A DNA stretch of 64,000 bases from Neotamlana laminarinivorans (GCF_020523925.1 NZ_JAJAPW010000003.1:62001-126000); one strand, 5' to 3'. Shown: positions 35,157 through 44,219, counted from the first letter of the stretch. The notes: generated by a model from the letters alone, not told the origin. Program-made: numbers and translations.

Positions 35157-37247
35157 TTATTGGTCTTGGGCTTGAATAGCAGTTATTATTACGGTGCTGT
35201 AAATATCATCTACGGTACAGCCACGGCTTAAATCGTTTACGGGTTTGTTAAGGCCTTGTAGCATAGGTCCAATGGCTAGAGCGCCAGTTTCTCTTTGCAC
35301 GGCTTTATAGGTATTGTTTCCTGTATTTAGGTCTGGAAAAATTAAAACGCTAGCTTGTCCTGCAACTTCAGAGTCTGGTAGTTTGCTTTTTCCAATACGC
35401 ATATCTACAGCGGCATCATATTGTATTGGGCCTTCAATTTTTAAATCAGGAGCTAAGCCTTTAGCAATTTCAGTTGCTTTTCTTACTTTATCTACTTCTT
35501 CACCTTTGCCAGACGAACCTGAAGAATATGAAAGCATTGCTACTTTAGGCTCTACACCAAAATTCTTTGCGGTTTCGGCAGAAGCAATTGCGATTTCAGC
35601 AAGCTGTTCGGCATTAGGATTTGGGTTTATGGCACAATCTCCAAATATAGATACACGATCTTCAAGACACATAAAAAATATAGAAGATACAATGTTAGCA
35701 CCAGGTTTTGTTTTTATAAATTGTAAAGCAGGCCTTAATGTATGTTGTGTAGTATGTACAGCTCCAGAAACCATACCATCTGCATGACCTTTATGAATCA
35801 TCATTGTGCCATAGTAGGATACATCAGACATGGCATCTTTAGCCATATCAATATTAACACCTTTGTGTTTTCTTAATTCGTAAAAGGTGTTTACGTAATC
35901 ATCAAAATTTGGTGACTCTGTTGGGAAAACAACATTAACTTTACTTAAATCTAGAGGTATGTCGTAGCGTATTAAACGTTCTTGTATTTTATCTATTTCT
36001 CCAATTAAGGTTATATCTACTACTTGGGCGCCAACTAATTTTGCTGTTGCTCGTAACACACGCTCATCATACCCTTCTGGTAAAACAATATGTTTTTTGT
36101 TTTTAAGAGCCGATTGTAACAGGTTATATTGAAACATTCTTGGTGTAAATATTTCAGAATTAAATGTAACTAAACTATCTGCTAATTTTTTAGTGTTAAC
36201 ATGTTTCTCAAAAGATGCAATGGCGATGTTAATTTTGTCTGTGTTTTCAGCATAAATTCTAGATTTTACTTTTCCTATGGCATTAGTAGCATTAAAAGTG
36301 CCTTTGTTTACACTTAAAATAGGTACAACACTAGAAAGTCCTTCAATAAGTTTTAAAATGGATTCTTCAGGAATTAAACCACCAGTTAAAACAATTCCAG
36401 AAATTGTTGGATAATTTTTTGATATATGTGCTTGTAGAGATCCTAAAATAATATCAGCACGATCTCCAGATGTAATTACTAAAGAGCCTTCTTTTAATTT
36501 TGTGATATAGTTACGTAGTTGCATTGCACCAACCCCAGAGTTTTGCACTTGGTTATTAAGCATATCTTTACCAAATAATACTTTGGCATCAAGGGCTTTT
36601 GCTATTTCCTTTATTGTAGGGTTTTCTAGGCTGTGTATTTTTGGAATAACCGATATACTTGTTTTAGCATGTATGCGGTCTTTTAATTTGTTTTTTAGTG
36701 TATTTGTGTCTTCGACAGTAACTTTGTTTGCCATTATAGATAACACATCTACTTCAGCTTTAAAGGTGTCATAGGCTAACTGTACATTATCTAAAAGGTC
36801 TTTTTCGTTTTTACGATCTCCGTTAATTACAATAATTACAGGCAATCCTAGGTTTTTGGAGATTAACATGTTAATATCAAGCTCTAAGCTTGAGTTTTCA
36901 TGAGAGAAATCGGTACCTTCAACTAAAACTAAATCGAAATTATCCTCAAGGCGTTTGTATTTTTTTATGATTTCGTCAATTACATAGCCAGATTTTCCTT
37001 GGTTATATAAATCTAGAACTTCACTGCGTTTAAAAGCGAAGGTTTTTTTGTAGTTTAAATCAATTTCGAAATGTGAAACAACCGTTTTAATATGATTGTC
37101 CATTTCACCTTCTTCAACATCTTCAATAATTGGTCTAAAATAACCTACCTTAGCTGTTTTTCCTAGTAGCATTCGCATTAACCCAAGTACAACAACAGAT
37201 TTTCCGCTGTTGGGTTCCATGGTTGCTACATAAATACCTTTACTCAT
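35157..37247 (-). CDS. pta: phosphate acetyltransferase, long form
   Basis: It interconverts acetyl-CoA and acetyl phosphate. At 696 residues it is the long form: an N-terminal P-loop-like domain (KGIYVATMEPNSGKS, residues 3-17), a DRTGG domain (about 215-330) and the catalytic PTA_PTB domain from about 370 to the end (VLPEGYDERVLRAT; YSSGSSGKGEEV; GPIQYDAAVD). The N-terminal parts regulate activity in other long Pta proteins. It forms an operon with ackA. Confidence 0.95.
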   Translation of the reverse strand: MSKGIYVATMEPNSGKSVVVLGLMRMLLGKTAKVGYFRPIIEDVEEGEMDNHIKTVVSHFEIDLNYKKTFAFKRSEVLDLYNQGKSGYVIDEIIKKYKRLEDNFDLVLVEGTDFSHENSSLELDINMLISKNLGLPVIIVINGDRKNEKDLLDNVQLAYDTFKAEVDVLSIMANKVTVEDTNTLKNKLKDRIHAKTSISVIPKIHSLENPTIKEIAKALDAKVLFGKDMLNNQVQNSGVGAMQLRNYITKLKEGSLVITSGDRADIILGSLQAHISKNYPTISGIVLTGGLIPEESILKLIEGLSSVVPILSVNKGTFNATNAIGKVKSRIYAENTDKINIAIASFEKHVNTKKLADSLVTFNSEIFTPRMFQYNLLQSALKNKKHIVLPEGYDERVLRATAKLVGAQVVDITLIGEIDKIQERLIRYDIPLDLSKVNVVFPTESPNFDDYVNTFYELRKHKGVNIDMAKDAMSDVSYYGTMMIHKGHADGMVSGAVHTTQHTLRPALQFIKTKPGANIVSSIFFMCLEDRVSIFGDCAINPNPNAEQLAEIAIASAETAKNFGVEPKVAMLSYSSGSSGKGEEVDKVRKATEIAKGLAPDLKIEGPIQYDAAVDMRIGKSKLPDSEVAGQASVLIFPDLNTGNNTYKAVQRETGALAIGPMLQGLNKPVNDLSRGCTVDDIYSTVIITAIQAQDQ

Positions 37248-37265
37248 GATAATTTTTTTGTGTCA

Positions 37266-37273
37266 CAAAGATA
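37266..37273 (-). promoter_or_regulatory. promoter -7 motif of pta-ackA
   Basis: On the minus strand TATCTTTG is an exact TAnnTTTG match, 18 bases before the pta start codon. A -33 TTG at standard spacing is not visible. Confidence 0.6.
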
Positions 37274-37389
37274 GTTATTTAGAATTGTTTTAAATAAATA
37301 TCCTTCATTTTTCAGTTAATAATAATACAAAATTAGGATTGTTTTAATTATTGAAAGATGATTTTTATCATTCTAAATAATTTTTGCGG

Positions 37390-38283
37390 TTATGCTGTTA
37401 AATCTCTAAATAAAGACTCTAAATTTGCGTTTTTCTGATTCAATTGAAGAATTTTGAGTTCATTATCATGAGCAAAATCAAATACATGCGATCTCATGTC
37501 TTCTGTCGTTTTAAAAGTAATTTCGTAAACAAAATCATGAGTGTTCACAACATGACTAACTTTTGGCAATCGTTTTAAAAAGGCATCTTCTACACGGTAA
37601 TCAAACTCTACAATAACAACTTGTTCTTGCTCGTTGCGTAAATCTTTAAGTTTTTTGTCGGCAACAATTTCTCCTTTATTAATTATTATCACACGCTCGC
37701 ACATAGCTTCAACCTCTTGCATGATGTGAGTAGATAAAAATACGGTTTTAGTTTTTCCTATAGTTTTTATAAGGTTTCGAATTTCAACAAGCTGGTTGGG
37801 GTCTAAACCTGTTGTGGGTTCATCTAAAATTAAAACCTCTGGGTCGTGTAGTAAAGCATTTGCTAACCCAACACGTTGGCGATAACCTTTTGATAGCTGA
37901 CCAATTTTTTTATGAGCTTCGGGTGTTAAACATGTAAGCTCAATAACTTCTGCTATACGCTTTTTATTAACCTTATAAATGTTGGCGTTAAAGTTTAAAT
38001 ACTCTTTTATAAACATATCTAAGTACAGCGGGTTGTGCTCCGGAAGATACCCCACGCTTTGTTGTACTTGTTGTTTATTTAAAGCTACATTATGGTTGTT
38101 TACAATGGCTTCTCCTTGGTTAGCAGAAATATAAGTGGTTAAAATTTTCATCATTGTAGATTTTCCAGCGCCATTTGGCCCTAAAAAACCTACTATTTCG
38201 GGTTTACTAACTTTAAAAGATACTTTATTTAAAGCTTTTTGGGTTCCGTATAGTTTTGTTACCTCTTTTACTTCAATAGACAT
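37390..38283 (-). CDS. gldA: gliding-motility ABC transporter ATP-binding protein GldA
   Basis: An ABC ATPase of 297 residues from the ATG at 38283 (MSIEVKEVTKLYG); a TTG two codons upstream is a weaker start. Walker A is GPNGAGKST (near 36-44), the ABC signature LSKGYRQRVGLANAL (near 134) and Walker B VLILDEPTTGLDPNQ (near 155). The C-terminal ~85 residues form a beta-rich extension typical of this transporter subgroup. Length and segments fit GldA, which works with GldF and GldG in gliding and protein export of flavobacteria; those two are not in the window. A different ABC-2 ATPase is the main alternative. Confidence 0.82.
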   Translation of the reverse strand: MSIEVKEVTKLYGTQKALNKVSFKVSKPEIVGFLGPNGAGKSTMMKILTTYISANQGEAIVNNHNVALNKQQVQQSVGYLPEHNPLYLDMFIKEYLNFNANIYKVNKKRIAEVIELTCLTPEAHKKIGQLSKGYRQRVGLANALLHDPEVLILDEPTTGLDPNQLVEIRNLIKTIGKTKTVFLSTHIMQEVEAMCERVIIINKGEIVADKKLKDLRNEQEQVVIVEFDYRVEDAFLKRLPKVSHVVNTHDFVYEITFKTTEDMRSHVFDFAHDNELKILQLNQKNANLESLFRDLTA

Positions 38284-38300
38284 ATTCAAAAAAATTTATT

Positions 38301-38308
38301 CAAAAATA
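38301..38308 (-). promoter_or_regulatory. promoter -7 motif of gldA
   Basis: TATTTTTG on the minus strand, an exact TAnnTTTG match, ends 17 bases before the gldA ATG (38283). Confidence 0.55.
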
Positions 38309-38390
38309 AACGATTATACAACGTAATTTGAGTTTTACTGTAAAATCTTAAAAAATTTTAGTAAAACCATAAAAAACTATTTTATCTGCT

Positions 38391-38419
38391 TTGTTTTTTT
38401 AAATAAATAATTACTTTAG
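38391..38419 (+). promoter_or_regulatory. candidate promoter of the phe leader and operon
   Basis: TTG (38391-38393), 18 bases, then TACTTTAG (38412-38419, one mismatch to TAnnTTTG) followed by C. Transcription would start about 38425, just before the leader-peptide ATG at 38430. Confidence 0.55.
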
Positions 38420-38429
38420 CGGCATAATT

Positions 38430-38510
38430 ATGACGATGACAGGATATTATACATATTTTAACTTCTTTTATTTCTTTTTCAGCAAAAGAAACGAGGCGTT
38501 GTATGTATAA
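38430..38510 (+). CDS. Phe/Tyr-rich leader peptide of the pheA operon
   Basis: A 26-residue frame starts ATG at 38430 and ends TAA at 38508. Residues 6-17 read YYTYFNFFYFFF: ten of twelve are aromatic, and the whole peptide has six Phe and five Tyr. It precedes the operon for Phe and Tyr synthesis and is followed by a perfect terminator hairpin. Stalling of the ribosome at the Phe/Tyr codons would leave CGAGGC (38492-38497) free to pair with GTCTCG (38536-38541), the left arm of the terminator, so that transcription continues. Full translation to the stop would cover CGAGGC and let the terminator form. This is the classical attenuation layout; I infer the function from sequence alone. Confidence 0.85.
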   Translation: MTMTGYYTYFNFFYFFFSKRNEALYV

Positions 38511-38533
38511 TTTAAAATAATAAATTAGAATAT

Positions 38534-38563
38534 AAGTCTCGATGAAAATCGGGACTTTTTTTT
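38534..38563 (+). terminator. attenuator terminator before pheA
   Basis: AAGTCTCGAT (38534-38543), loop GAAA, then ATCGGGACTT (38548-38557) with one G-U pair, followed by eight consecutive Ts to 38563. It ends 24 bases before the pheA start. The competing antiterminator helix is CGAGGC with GTCTCG. Confidence 0.88.
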
Positions 38564-38587
38564 ATTAATAAGTTAAAAATTTAGAGG

Positions 38588-39415
38588 TTGATTAATACGG
38601 TAGCAATACAAGGTGTAAAAGGATCGTTTCATCATATTGTTTCAGAACAATTTTTTGAAAATCCGGTGGCTATTATTGAATGTTTAACATTCGATAGGGT
38701 GGTAGATGCATTAATAACCAAAGAATGTGATGCTGCAATTATGGCTCTAGAAAACTCTATTGCTGGCTCAATTATACCCAATTATGCTTTAATAGACGAT
38801 TATGGTTTACATGTAGTTGGTGAGCATTATCTTGATATTCAGCACAACCTTATGGCGCTTAAAGGACAAAAAATAGGGGATATTAAAGAAGTGTATTCGC
38901 ACCCTATGGCATTATTACAGTGTAAAGCGTTTTTTAAACAGCACCCGCATATTAAATTAGTTGAAGATAAAGATACAGCAGAGGTAGCACAACGCATACA
39001 GGAAAAACAACTAGAAGGAATTGGAGCCATTGCAAGTGTGCTAGCTGCCGAAATTTTTGAGCTTGATATATTGGCAAAAAGCATACAAACCATAAAAAAT
39101 AACGAAACCCGTTTTGCAATTGTAAAACGTACAAATTCTGAGGTAGCTAAAGCCGATATAAATAAAGCTTCTTTAAAGTTTACAGCCAATCATAAGCGAG
39201 GCAGTTTAGCTACAATTTTAAATGTAATGAGCGATTGTAAATTAAATTTAACTAAAATACAGTCGTTACCAATAGCAGAAACACCCTGGAAATATGCTTT
39301 TTTCGTTGATGTAACTTTTGAGAGTTATGCCGATTTCGATAAAGCAAAATCTATTATAAACATAATGGCCGAAGACTTTAAGGTTTTAGGTGAATATAAA
39401 AATGCAAAGCTATGA
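38588..39415 (+). CDS. pheA: prephenate dehydratase with ACT domain
   Basis: It turns prephenate into phenylpyruvate. The start is TTG at 38588; an in-frame TAG at 38582 rules out a longer gene. VAIQGVKGSFHHIV opens the protein, MALENSIAGSI and NNETRFAIVKR (the TRF motif of the catalytic site) are visible, and the ACT domain starts about residue 197. In the ACT domain the GALV and ESRP motifs that bind phenylalanine in E. coli read GSLA and QSLP, so end-product inhibition may be weak. It has no chorismate mutase domain; that activity is fused to the DAHP synthase at the operon end. The stop overlaps the next start. Confidence 0.93.
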   Translation: MINTVAIQGVKGSFHHIVSEQFFENPVAIIECLTFDRVVDALITKECDAAIMALENSIAGSIIPNYALIDDYGLHVVGEHYLDIQHNLMALKGQKIGDIKEVYSHPMALLQCKAFFKQHPHIKLVEDKDTAEVAQRIQEKQLEGIGAIASVLAAEIFELDILAKSIQTIKNNETRFAIVKRTNSEVAKADINKASLKFTANHKRGSLATILNVMSDCKLNLTKIQSLPIAETPWKYAFFVDVTFESYADFDKAKSIINIMAEDFKVLGEYKNAKL

Positions 39416-40557
39416 TAAATGTAGCAAATCGTTTACAAACCGTTGAAGAATACTACTTTTCAAAAAAATTACGAGAAGTAAATTTAATGATTGCTAACGG
39501 GAAACCCGTTATAAATCTAGGTATTGGTAGTCCAGATTTACAACCACCATCCAAAGTGGTTGATGCTATGGTAAATAGTTTAAAAAATCCTGCTGCTCAT
39601 AAATACCAAAGTTATCAGGGCTTGCCAGAGTTACGACAGGCTATGGTTAAATTTTATAAAAACAACTTTAATGTAAGCCTTAGTGCTAATACAGAAGTTT
39701 TGCCTTTAATGGGAAGTAAAGAAGGTATTATGCATATTTCTATGGCTTTTTTAAATGAAGGTGATGGTGTTTTAATTCCAAACCCAGGATATCCTACATA
39801 CCAATCGGTAACAAAATTGGTTCAAGCAAATCCTGTGTATTATGAGTTAGATGCGGCTAATAATTGGATGCCAGATTTTAAAGCAATAGAGCAAAACGAT
39901 TTAAGTAACGTAAAGTTAATGTGGGTAAATTATCCGCATATGCCAACAGGAGCAAAACCTACAAAATATGTATTCGAAGAATTGGTTGCTTTTGGTAAAA
40001 AACACAATATTTTAATTGTAAATGATAATCCTTATAGTTTTATATTAAACCAAAAACCAACCAGTATTCTAAGCACAGAAGGAGCTAAAGAAGTTTGTTT
40101 AGAGCTAAACTCCTTAAGTAAAACCTTTAATATGGCAGGATGGCGAGTAGGTATGGTTACAGGAAATAGTAATTACATAAGTAGCATTTTAAAAGTAAAA
40201 AGTAATATGGATTCTGGCATGTTTTACGGATTGCAACAAGGTGCTATAGAAGCTTTAAAATGTTCTAAAATGTGGTTTGCAACATTAAACAGTGTATACC
40301 AAAAGCGTAGAGAATTAGTTTGGAAACTTGCCGAATCTTTAAACTGTACATACAGCAAAGAAGCTTCAGGTTTATTTGTATGGGCAAAATTGCCAGAATT
40401 TGTGAAGTCTGAAGAATATATTGACACCATTTTAAAAGAACATAATATTTTTATAACACCAGGTACTATTTTTGGTAGTCAAGGCGAGGGGTATATTCGT
40501 TTTTCACTTTGTGCCACAACCGAAGATTTACAAGAAGCCATAACAAGAGTTAGCTAA
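39412..40557 (+). CDS. class I/II aminotransferase of the Phe/Tyr operon
   Basis: A PLP aminotransferase of 381 residues. LGIGSPDLQPPSKVV near residue 36, MGSKEGIMHIS near 101 and NDNPYSF near 204 are fold-type-I motifs; the Schiff-base lysine is in SLSKTFNMAGWRVG near 235, and the C-terminal YIRFSLC has the carboxylate-binding arginine. It overlaps pheA by four bases and touches tyrA, so it most likely converts phenylpyruvate and 4-hydroxyphenylpyruvate to Phe and Tyr (or acts on prephenate). Broad aspartate or aromatic specificity cannot be distinguished here. Confidence 0.85.
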   Translation: MINVANRLQTVEEYYFSKKLREVNLMIANGKPVINLGIGSPDLQPPSKVVDAMVNSLKNPAAHKYQSYQGLPELRQAMVKFYKNNFNVSLSANTEVLPLMGSKEGIMHISMAFLNEGDGVLIPNPGYPTYQSVTKLVQANPVYYELDAANNWMPDFKAIEQNDLSNVKLMWVNYPHMPTGAKPTKYVFEELVAFGKKHNILIVNDNPYSFILNQKPTSILSTEGAKEVCLELNSLSKTFNMAGWRVGMVTGNSNYISSILKVKSNMDSGMFYGLQQGAIEALKCSKMWFATLNSVYQKRRELVWKLAESLNCTYSKEASGLFVWAKLPEFVKSEEYIDTILKEHNIFITPGTIFGSQGEGYIRFSLCATTEDLQEAITRVS

Positions 40558-41409
40558 ATGAAAAATATATTTGTAATAGGTATTGGTTTAATAGGCGGAA
40601 GCCTTGTAAAGGATATAAAAACACTAGATTCTAGCGTTACAGTATTTGGTATAGATAAAAAGGAAGAAGTACTAGATGAAGCATTATCTCTTAATTTAAT
40701 TGATGAAAAATCAAGTTTTGATGATCTTGATAAAGCCGATTTGGTAATTGTTTCAATTCCTGTTGATGCTACCGAAAAACTATTACCAGTTATTTTAAAT
40801 AAAGTAAATGACGACACTTTGGTTGTAGATGTTGGTTCAACAAAACTAGATATTTGTAAAGCGGTTGAAAATCATGAAAAACGTCGTAATTATTTAGCAA
40901 TGCACCCTATTGCCGGAACCGAATTTTCTGGACCGAGTGCCGCAATAAATAATTTATTTGTAGGTAAAACAAATATTATTTGCGAAGTAGAAAAAACAGC
41001 ATTTAAGCTTCAAGAAAAGGCTTTAGAGATGTTTAGAAATATAGGCATGCGCATGTGTTATATGAATCCAGAAGCACACGACAAACACATTGCTTACGTC
41101 TCACATTTATCGCACATAAGTTCGTTTATGTTGGGTAAAACAGTAATTGAAAAAGAAAAAAACGAACGCGATATTTTCGATATGGCTGGTAGTGGTTTTG
41201 CTTCAACGGTTCGTTTGGCAAAAAGTTCGCCCGCCATGTGGACGCCAATTTTTAAGCAAAATAAAGCTAATGTAATTGAAACATTAGAAGAATATATTGC
41301 CAATTTAACACAGTTTAAAGAGTTAATGAAGCAAGATAATTTCGAGGCCATTTACAATGAAATGGAGAATACAAATTATATAAAAGATATTTTAAAAGGA
41401 ATAAATTAA
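40558..41409 (+). CDS. tyrA: prephenate dehydrogenase
   Basis: It oxidises prephenate to 4-hydroxyphenylpyruvate for tyrosine. The Rossmann motif GIGLIGGSLVKD is near residue 6, DVGSTK near 91, and MHPIAGTEFSGP near 115 carries the catalytic His. HIAYVSHLSHISSFML near 180 is the second conserved block. It has 283 residues and lacks an ACT domain. The start codon follows the aminotransferase stop without a gap. Confidence 0.93.
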   Translation: MKNIFVIGIGLIGGSLVKDIKTLDSSVTVFGIDKKEEVLDEALSLNLIDEKSSFDDLDKADLVIVSIPVDATEKLLPVILNKVNDDTLVVDVGSTKLDICKAVENHEKRRNYLAMHPIAGTEFSGPSAAINNLFVGKTNIICEVEKTAFKLQEKALEMFRNIGMRMCYMNPEAHDKHIAYVSHLSHISSFMLGKTVIEKEKNERDIFDMAGSGFASTVRLAKSSPAMWTPIFKQNKANVIETLEEYIANLTQFKELMKQDNFEAIYNEMENTNYIKDILKGIN

Positions 41410-41495
41410 ATAACACAGAAACTAAAAAAATTAAATACCAAGATTAATATAAAATAACCCCCTTTGGAATTTTATTTTTTGAAATTTTAAACACT

Positions 41496-42578
41496 ATGGA
41501 AAACACAAAAGAAATGAGAACATGGTTAGATGATTTAAAACTAGATCATCCATTAGTAATAGCAGGACCATGTAGTGCAGAAACCGAAGAACAAGTACTA
41601 AAAATTGCTCACGAGCTAAAAAATACAGATGTAAGCTATTTTAGAGCAGGTATTTGGAAACCAAGAACGCGTCCAGGAAACTTTGAAGGTGTTGGCGCAT
41701 TAGGTTTAAAATGGTTACAAAAAGTAAAAGCAGAAACCGGAATGAAAGTTTGTACAGAGGTTGCCAACGCAGCTCACGTAAAATTAGCTTTAGAGCATGA
41801 TATCGATTTATTATGGATTGGTGCGCGTTCAACAGTATCTCCATTTATTATGCAAGAAATTGCAGATGCTTTAAACGGTACAGATAAGCCAGTTTTAATT
41901 AAAAACCCAGTTAACCCAGATTTATCATTATGGTTAGGTGGTATCGAGCGTATTTACAAATCTGGTGTAAAAAATATTGGAGCTATCCACAGAGGATTCT
42001 CTACATACCAAAAAACAAAATATCGTAACATTCCAGAATGGCAGTTAGCAATCGAATTTCAAAATAAATTCCCAGATATTCCATTAATTAACGATCCGTC
42101 GCATATTACAGGTAAGCGTGATATGATTTTTGATGTATCGCAAACTGCTTTAGATTTAAATTTTGATGGATTAATGATTGAAACGCATTACGATCCAGAA
42201 AATGCATGGAGTGATGCAGCACAACAAGTAACACCAGAAACTTTAGTGCAAATCATGAAAGATTTAAAAATTCGTAAAGAAAGTGATCAGGAAGCAGAGT
42301 ATAACAATGCTTTAAATAACTTAAGAGCTCAAATAGATGTAATTGATAACCAAATTATCGAGCAAATTGGTAAGCGTATGGTTGCTGCCGATTCTATTGG
42401 TGCTTTAAAGAAAAAGAAAAACGTAGCTGTTTTACAATCTAAACGTTGGAACGAAATTTTAGGTAAAATGGTGCTTGAAGGTGAGCAACACGGTTTAAGT
42501 GAAGAGTTTATTTTAAAAATGTTTAAAGCTATTCACCAAGAATCAATTAATCACCAAGAAAAGGTAATTAACGGATAA
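41496..42578 (+). CDS. DAHP synthase - chorismate mutase fusion
   Basis: Residues about 1-265 are a class I-beta 3-deoxy-7-phosphoheptulonate synthase: VIAGPCSAETE near 21, FRAGIWKPRTRPG near 49, GGIERIYKSGVKNIGAIHRGFS near 149 and NDPSHITGKRD near 197. Residues about 270-360 are an AroQ-type chorismate mutase (LRAQIDVIDNQIIEQIGKRMVAADSIGALKKKKN). The fusion links the first step of the shikimate route with the first step of the Phe/Tyr branch; it is common in Bacteroidota. It is the last gene of the attenuated operon. Confidence 0.94.
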   Translation: MENTKEMRTWLDDLKLDHPLVIAGPCSAETEEQVLKIAHELKNTDVSYFRAGIWKPRTRPGNFEGVGALGLKWLQKVKAETGMKVCTEVANAAHVKLALEHDIDLLWIGARSTVSPFIMQEIADALNGTDKPVLIKNPVNPDLSLWLGGIERIYKSGVKNIGAIHRGFSTYQKTKYRNIPEWQLAIEFQNKFPDIPLINDPSHITGKRDMIFDVSQTALDLNFDGLMIETHYDPENAWSDAAQQVTPETLVQIMKDLKIRKESDQEAEYNNALNNLRAQIDVIDNQIIEQIGKRMVAADSIGALKKKKNVAVLQSKRWNEILGKMVLEGEQHGLSEEFILKMFKAIHQESINHQEKVING

Positions 42579-42581
42579 AAT

Positions 42582-42608
42582 AAAAAGCCTCGCATTGCGA
42601 GGCTTTTT
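42582..42608 (+). terminator. intrinsic terminator of the Phe/Tyr operon
   Basis: AAAAAGCCTCGC and GCGAGGCTTTTT form 12 perfect pairs around ATT, with further Ts after the stem. Confidence 0.93.
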
Positions 42609-42650
42609 TTATGCATTAAAAGTTGTTAATTTGCATTATAAAATTAGTGA

Positions 42651-43601
42651 ATGACAGGTAAAGTTTATAAATCTACAGGAAGTTGGTATACCGTTAAAAC
42701 AGAGCTCGGTAAAGCTTACGAATGCCGAATAAAAGGCAAATTTCGTATTAAAGGTATAAAAAGTACAAACCCCATTGCTGTTGGCGATATTGTAGATTTT
42801 GATTTAGAAACTAATAATAAGGAAGAAACCGGCGTTATACATAAAATACACGATCGTAAAAATGTTATTGTGCGTAAATCGGTAAACCTATCTAAACAAA
42901 CACATGTTATTGCATCAAATTTAGATATGGTTTTTTTAATGATAACCATAAACAATCCGCCAACATTAACCAGTTTTATCGACAGGTTTTTGGTTACAGC
43001 CGAAGCTTATTCTATTAAAACCATTCTTCTTTTTAATAAAATTGATGCTTACGATAAAGAAACCCTCGATGAGGTACGTTATTTAGCGCATATTTATCGT
43101 GAAATTGGTTACGAGTGTATTGGTGTTTCTGCAAAAACAGGAAAAAATGTAGACAAAGTTAAAGCCTTAATGGAAGGGAAAGTGAGTATGTTTTCTGGTC
43201 ATTCTGGTGTTGGTAAATCTACTTTGGTAAATGCTATAGAGCCATCCTTAAATTTAAAAACAAAAGAAATATCGAGCCAACATATGCAAGGGCAACATAC
43301 AACAACATTTGCCGAAATGTACGACTTAAGCTTTAATGCTAGTATTGTTGATACGCCTGGTATAAAAGGTTTCGGAGTTGTAGATATGGATAAAGAGGAA
43401 GTGGGCGACTATTTTCCTGAAATATTTAAATTAAAACAAGATTGTAAGTTTAATAACTGTTTACACGTAAAAGAACCAAAATGTGCTGTAAAAGCCGCTT
43501 TAGATAACGATGAGATTGCCTTTTCGCGTTACCGAAGCTATTTGCAAATTATTGAAGGAGACGAAGAGCATTACCGAACAGATAATTGGGATAACGATTA
43601 A
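42651..43601 (+). CDS. rsgA: ribosome small subunit-dependent GTPase A
   Basis: A circularly permuted GTPase that helps mature the 30S subunit. An OB-fold leads (about 1-75); the G4 motif LLFNKID comes near 126, before the Walker A motif GHSGVGKSTLVN near 181 and the G3 motif DTPGIKGFG near 236. A C-terminal zinc cluster has CKFNNCLHVKEPKC. The 316 residues are typical. It follows the terminator of the Phe/Tyr operon and is four bases from dtd. Confidence 0.95.
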   Translation: MTGKVYKSTGSWYTVKTELGKAYECRIKGKFRIKGIKSTNPIAVGDIVDFDLETNNKEETGVIHKIHDRKNVIVRKSVNLSKQTHVIASNLDMVFLMITINNPPTLTSFIDRFLVTAEAYSIKTILLFNKIDAYDKETLDEVRYLAHIYREIGYECIGVSAKTGKNVDKVKALMEGKVSMFSGHSGVGKSTLVNAIEPSLNLKTKEISSQHMQGQHTTTFAEMYDLSFNASIVDTPGIKGFGVVDMDKEEVGDYFPEIFKLKQDCKFNNCLHVKEPKCAVKAALDNDEIAFSRYRSYLQIIEGDEEHYRTDNWDND

Positions 43602-43604
43602 AAC

Positions 43605-44057
43605 ATGAAAATTGTAATACAACGTGTAACCAAAGCAAGCGTTACTATTGAAGGCGAAAAAGTAGCCAATATTAAAACTGGGCTTTTAATTTTACTCGGC
43701 ATTGTAAACGAAGATTCTCAAGACGATATAAAATGGCTTACCAATAAAGTAGTTAATCTTCGCATATTTGGCGACGAAAACGGAGTTATGAATAAGTCTG
43801 TAAAAGATGTTGAAGGCGATATTATTATTGTTAGCCAATTTACCTTACATGCTTCTACAAAAAAGGGCAATCGTCCCAGTTATATAAAAGCAGCAAAACC
43901 AGATATTGCCATTCCGTTATATGAAAGTTTTGTTAAGCAACTTGAGGTCGATTTAGGAAAAAGAATACAAACCGGAGAATTTGGTGCCGACATGAAAGTA
44001 GAGCTTCTTAACGATGGTCCTGTTACTATTATTATAGATTCTAAAAACAGAGAATAG
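43605..44057 (+). CDS. dtd: D-aminoacyl-tRNA deacylase
   Basis: It hydrolyses D-aminoacyl-tRNA and glycyl-tRNA(Ala). The 150-residue protein starts MKIVIQRVTKASVTIEG and has the family motifs VSQFTLHAST (near 77) and GNRPSYIKAAKP (near 89), which hold the Gly-cisPro-type active site with the threonine. It lies three bases after rsgA. Confidence 0.95.
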   Translation: MKIVIQRVTKASVTIEGEKVANIKTGLLILLGIVNEDSQDDIKWLTNKVVNLRIFGDENGVMNKSVKDVEGDIIIVSQFTLHASTKKGNRPSYIKAAKPDIAIPLYESFVKQLEVDLGKRIQTGEFGADMKVELLNDGPVTIIIDSKNRE

Positions 44058-44110
44058 TTTACCTTTTATCGAATTTTCTTAAAATTACTGTGCTAGTTTT
44101 TCTGTTTTTT

Positions 44111-44118
44111 TATATTTG
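44111..44118 (+). promoter_or_regulatory. promoter -7 motif before the DUF3857 pair
   Basis: TATATTTG, exact TAnnTTTG, about 100 bases before the start at 44220. No -33 TTG at the usual distance. Confidence 0.5.
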
Positions 44119-44219
44119 ATGAAGGAATTTTAATTAACCTGATAATAGCTAAAGGTTTTCTCTCAATTATAAATTCTTAAGAAATTAAGTAATAATTAAA
44201 ACGAGTACTAACTATTTAT

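Noticed and set aside
35314-35787. 157-codon frame on the plus strand inside pta
   Set aside because: It is the antisense shadow of a conserved catalytic domain with no motif of its own.
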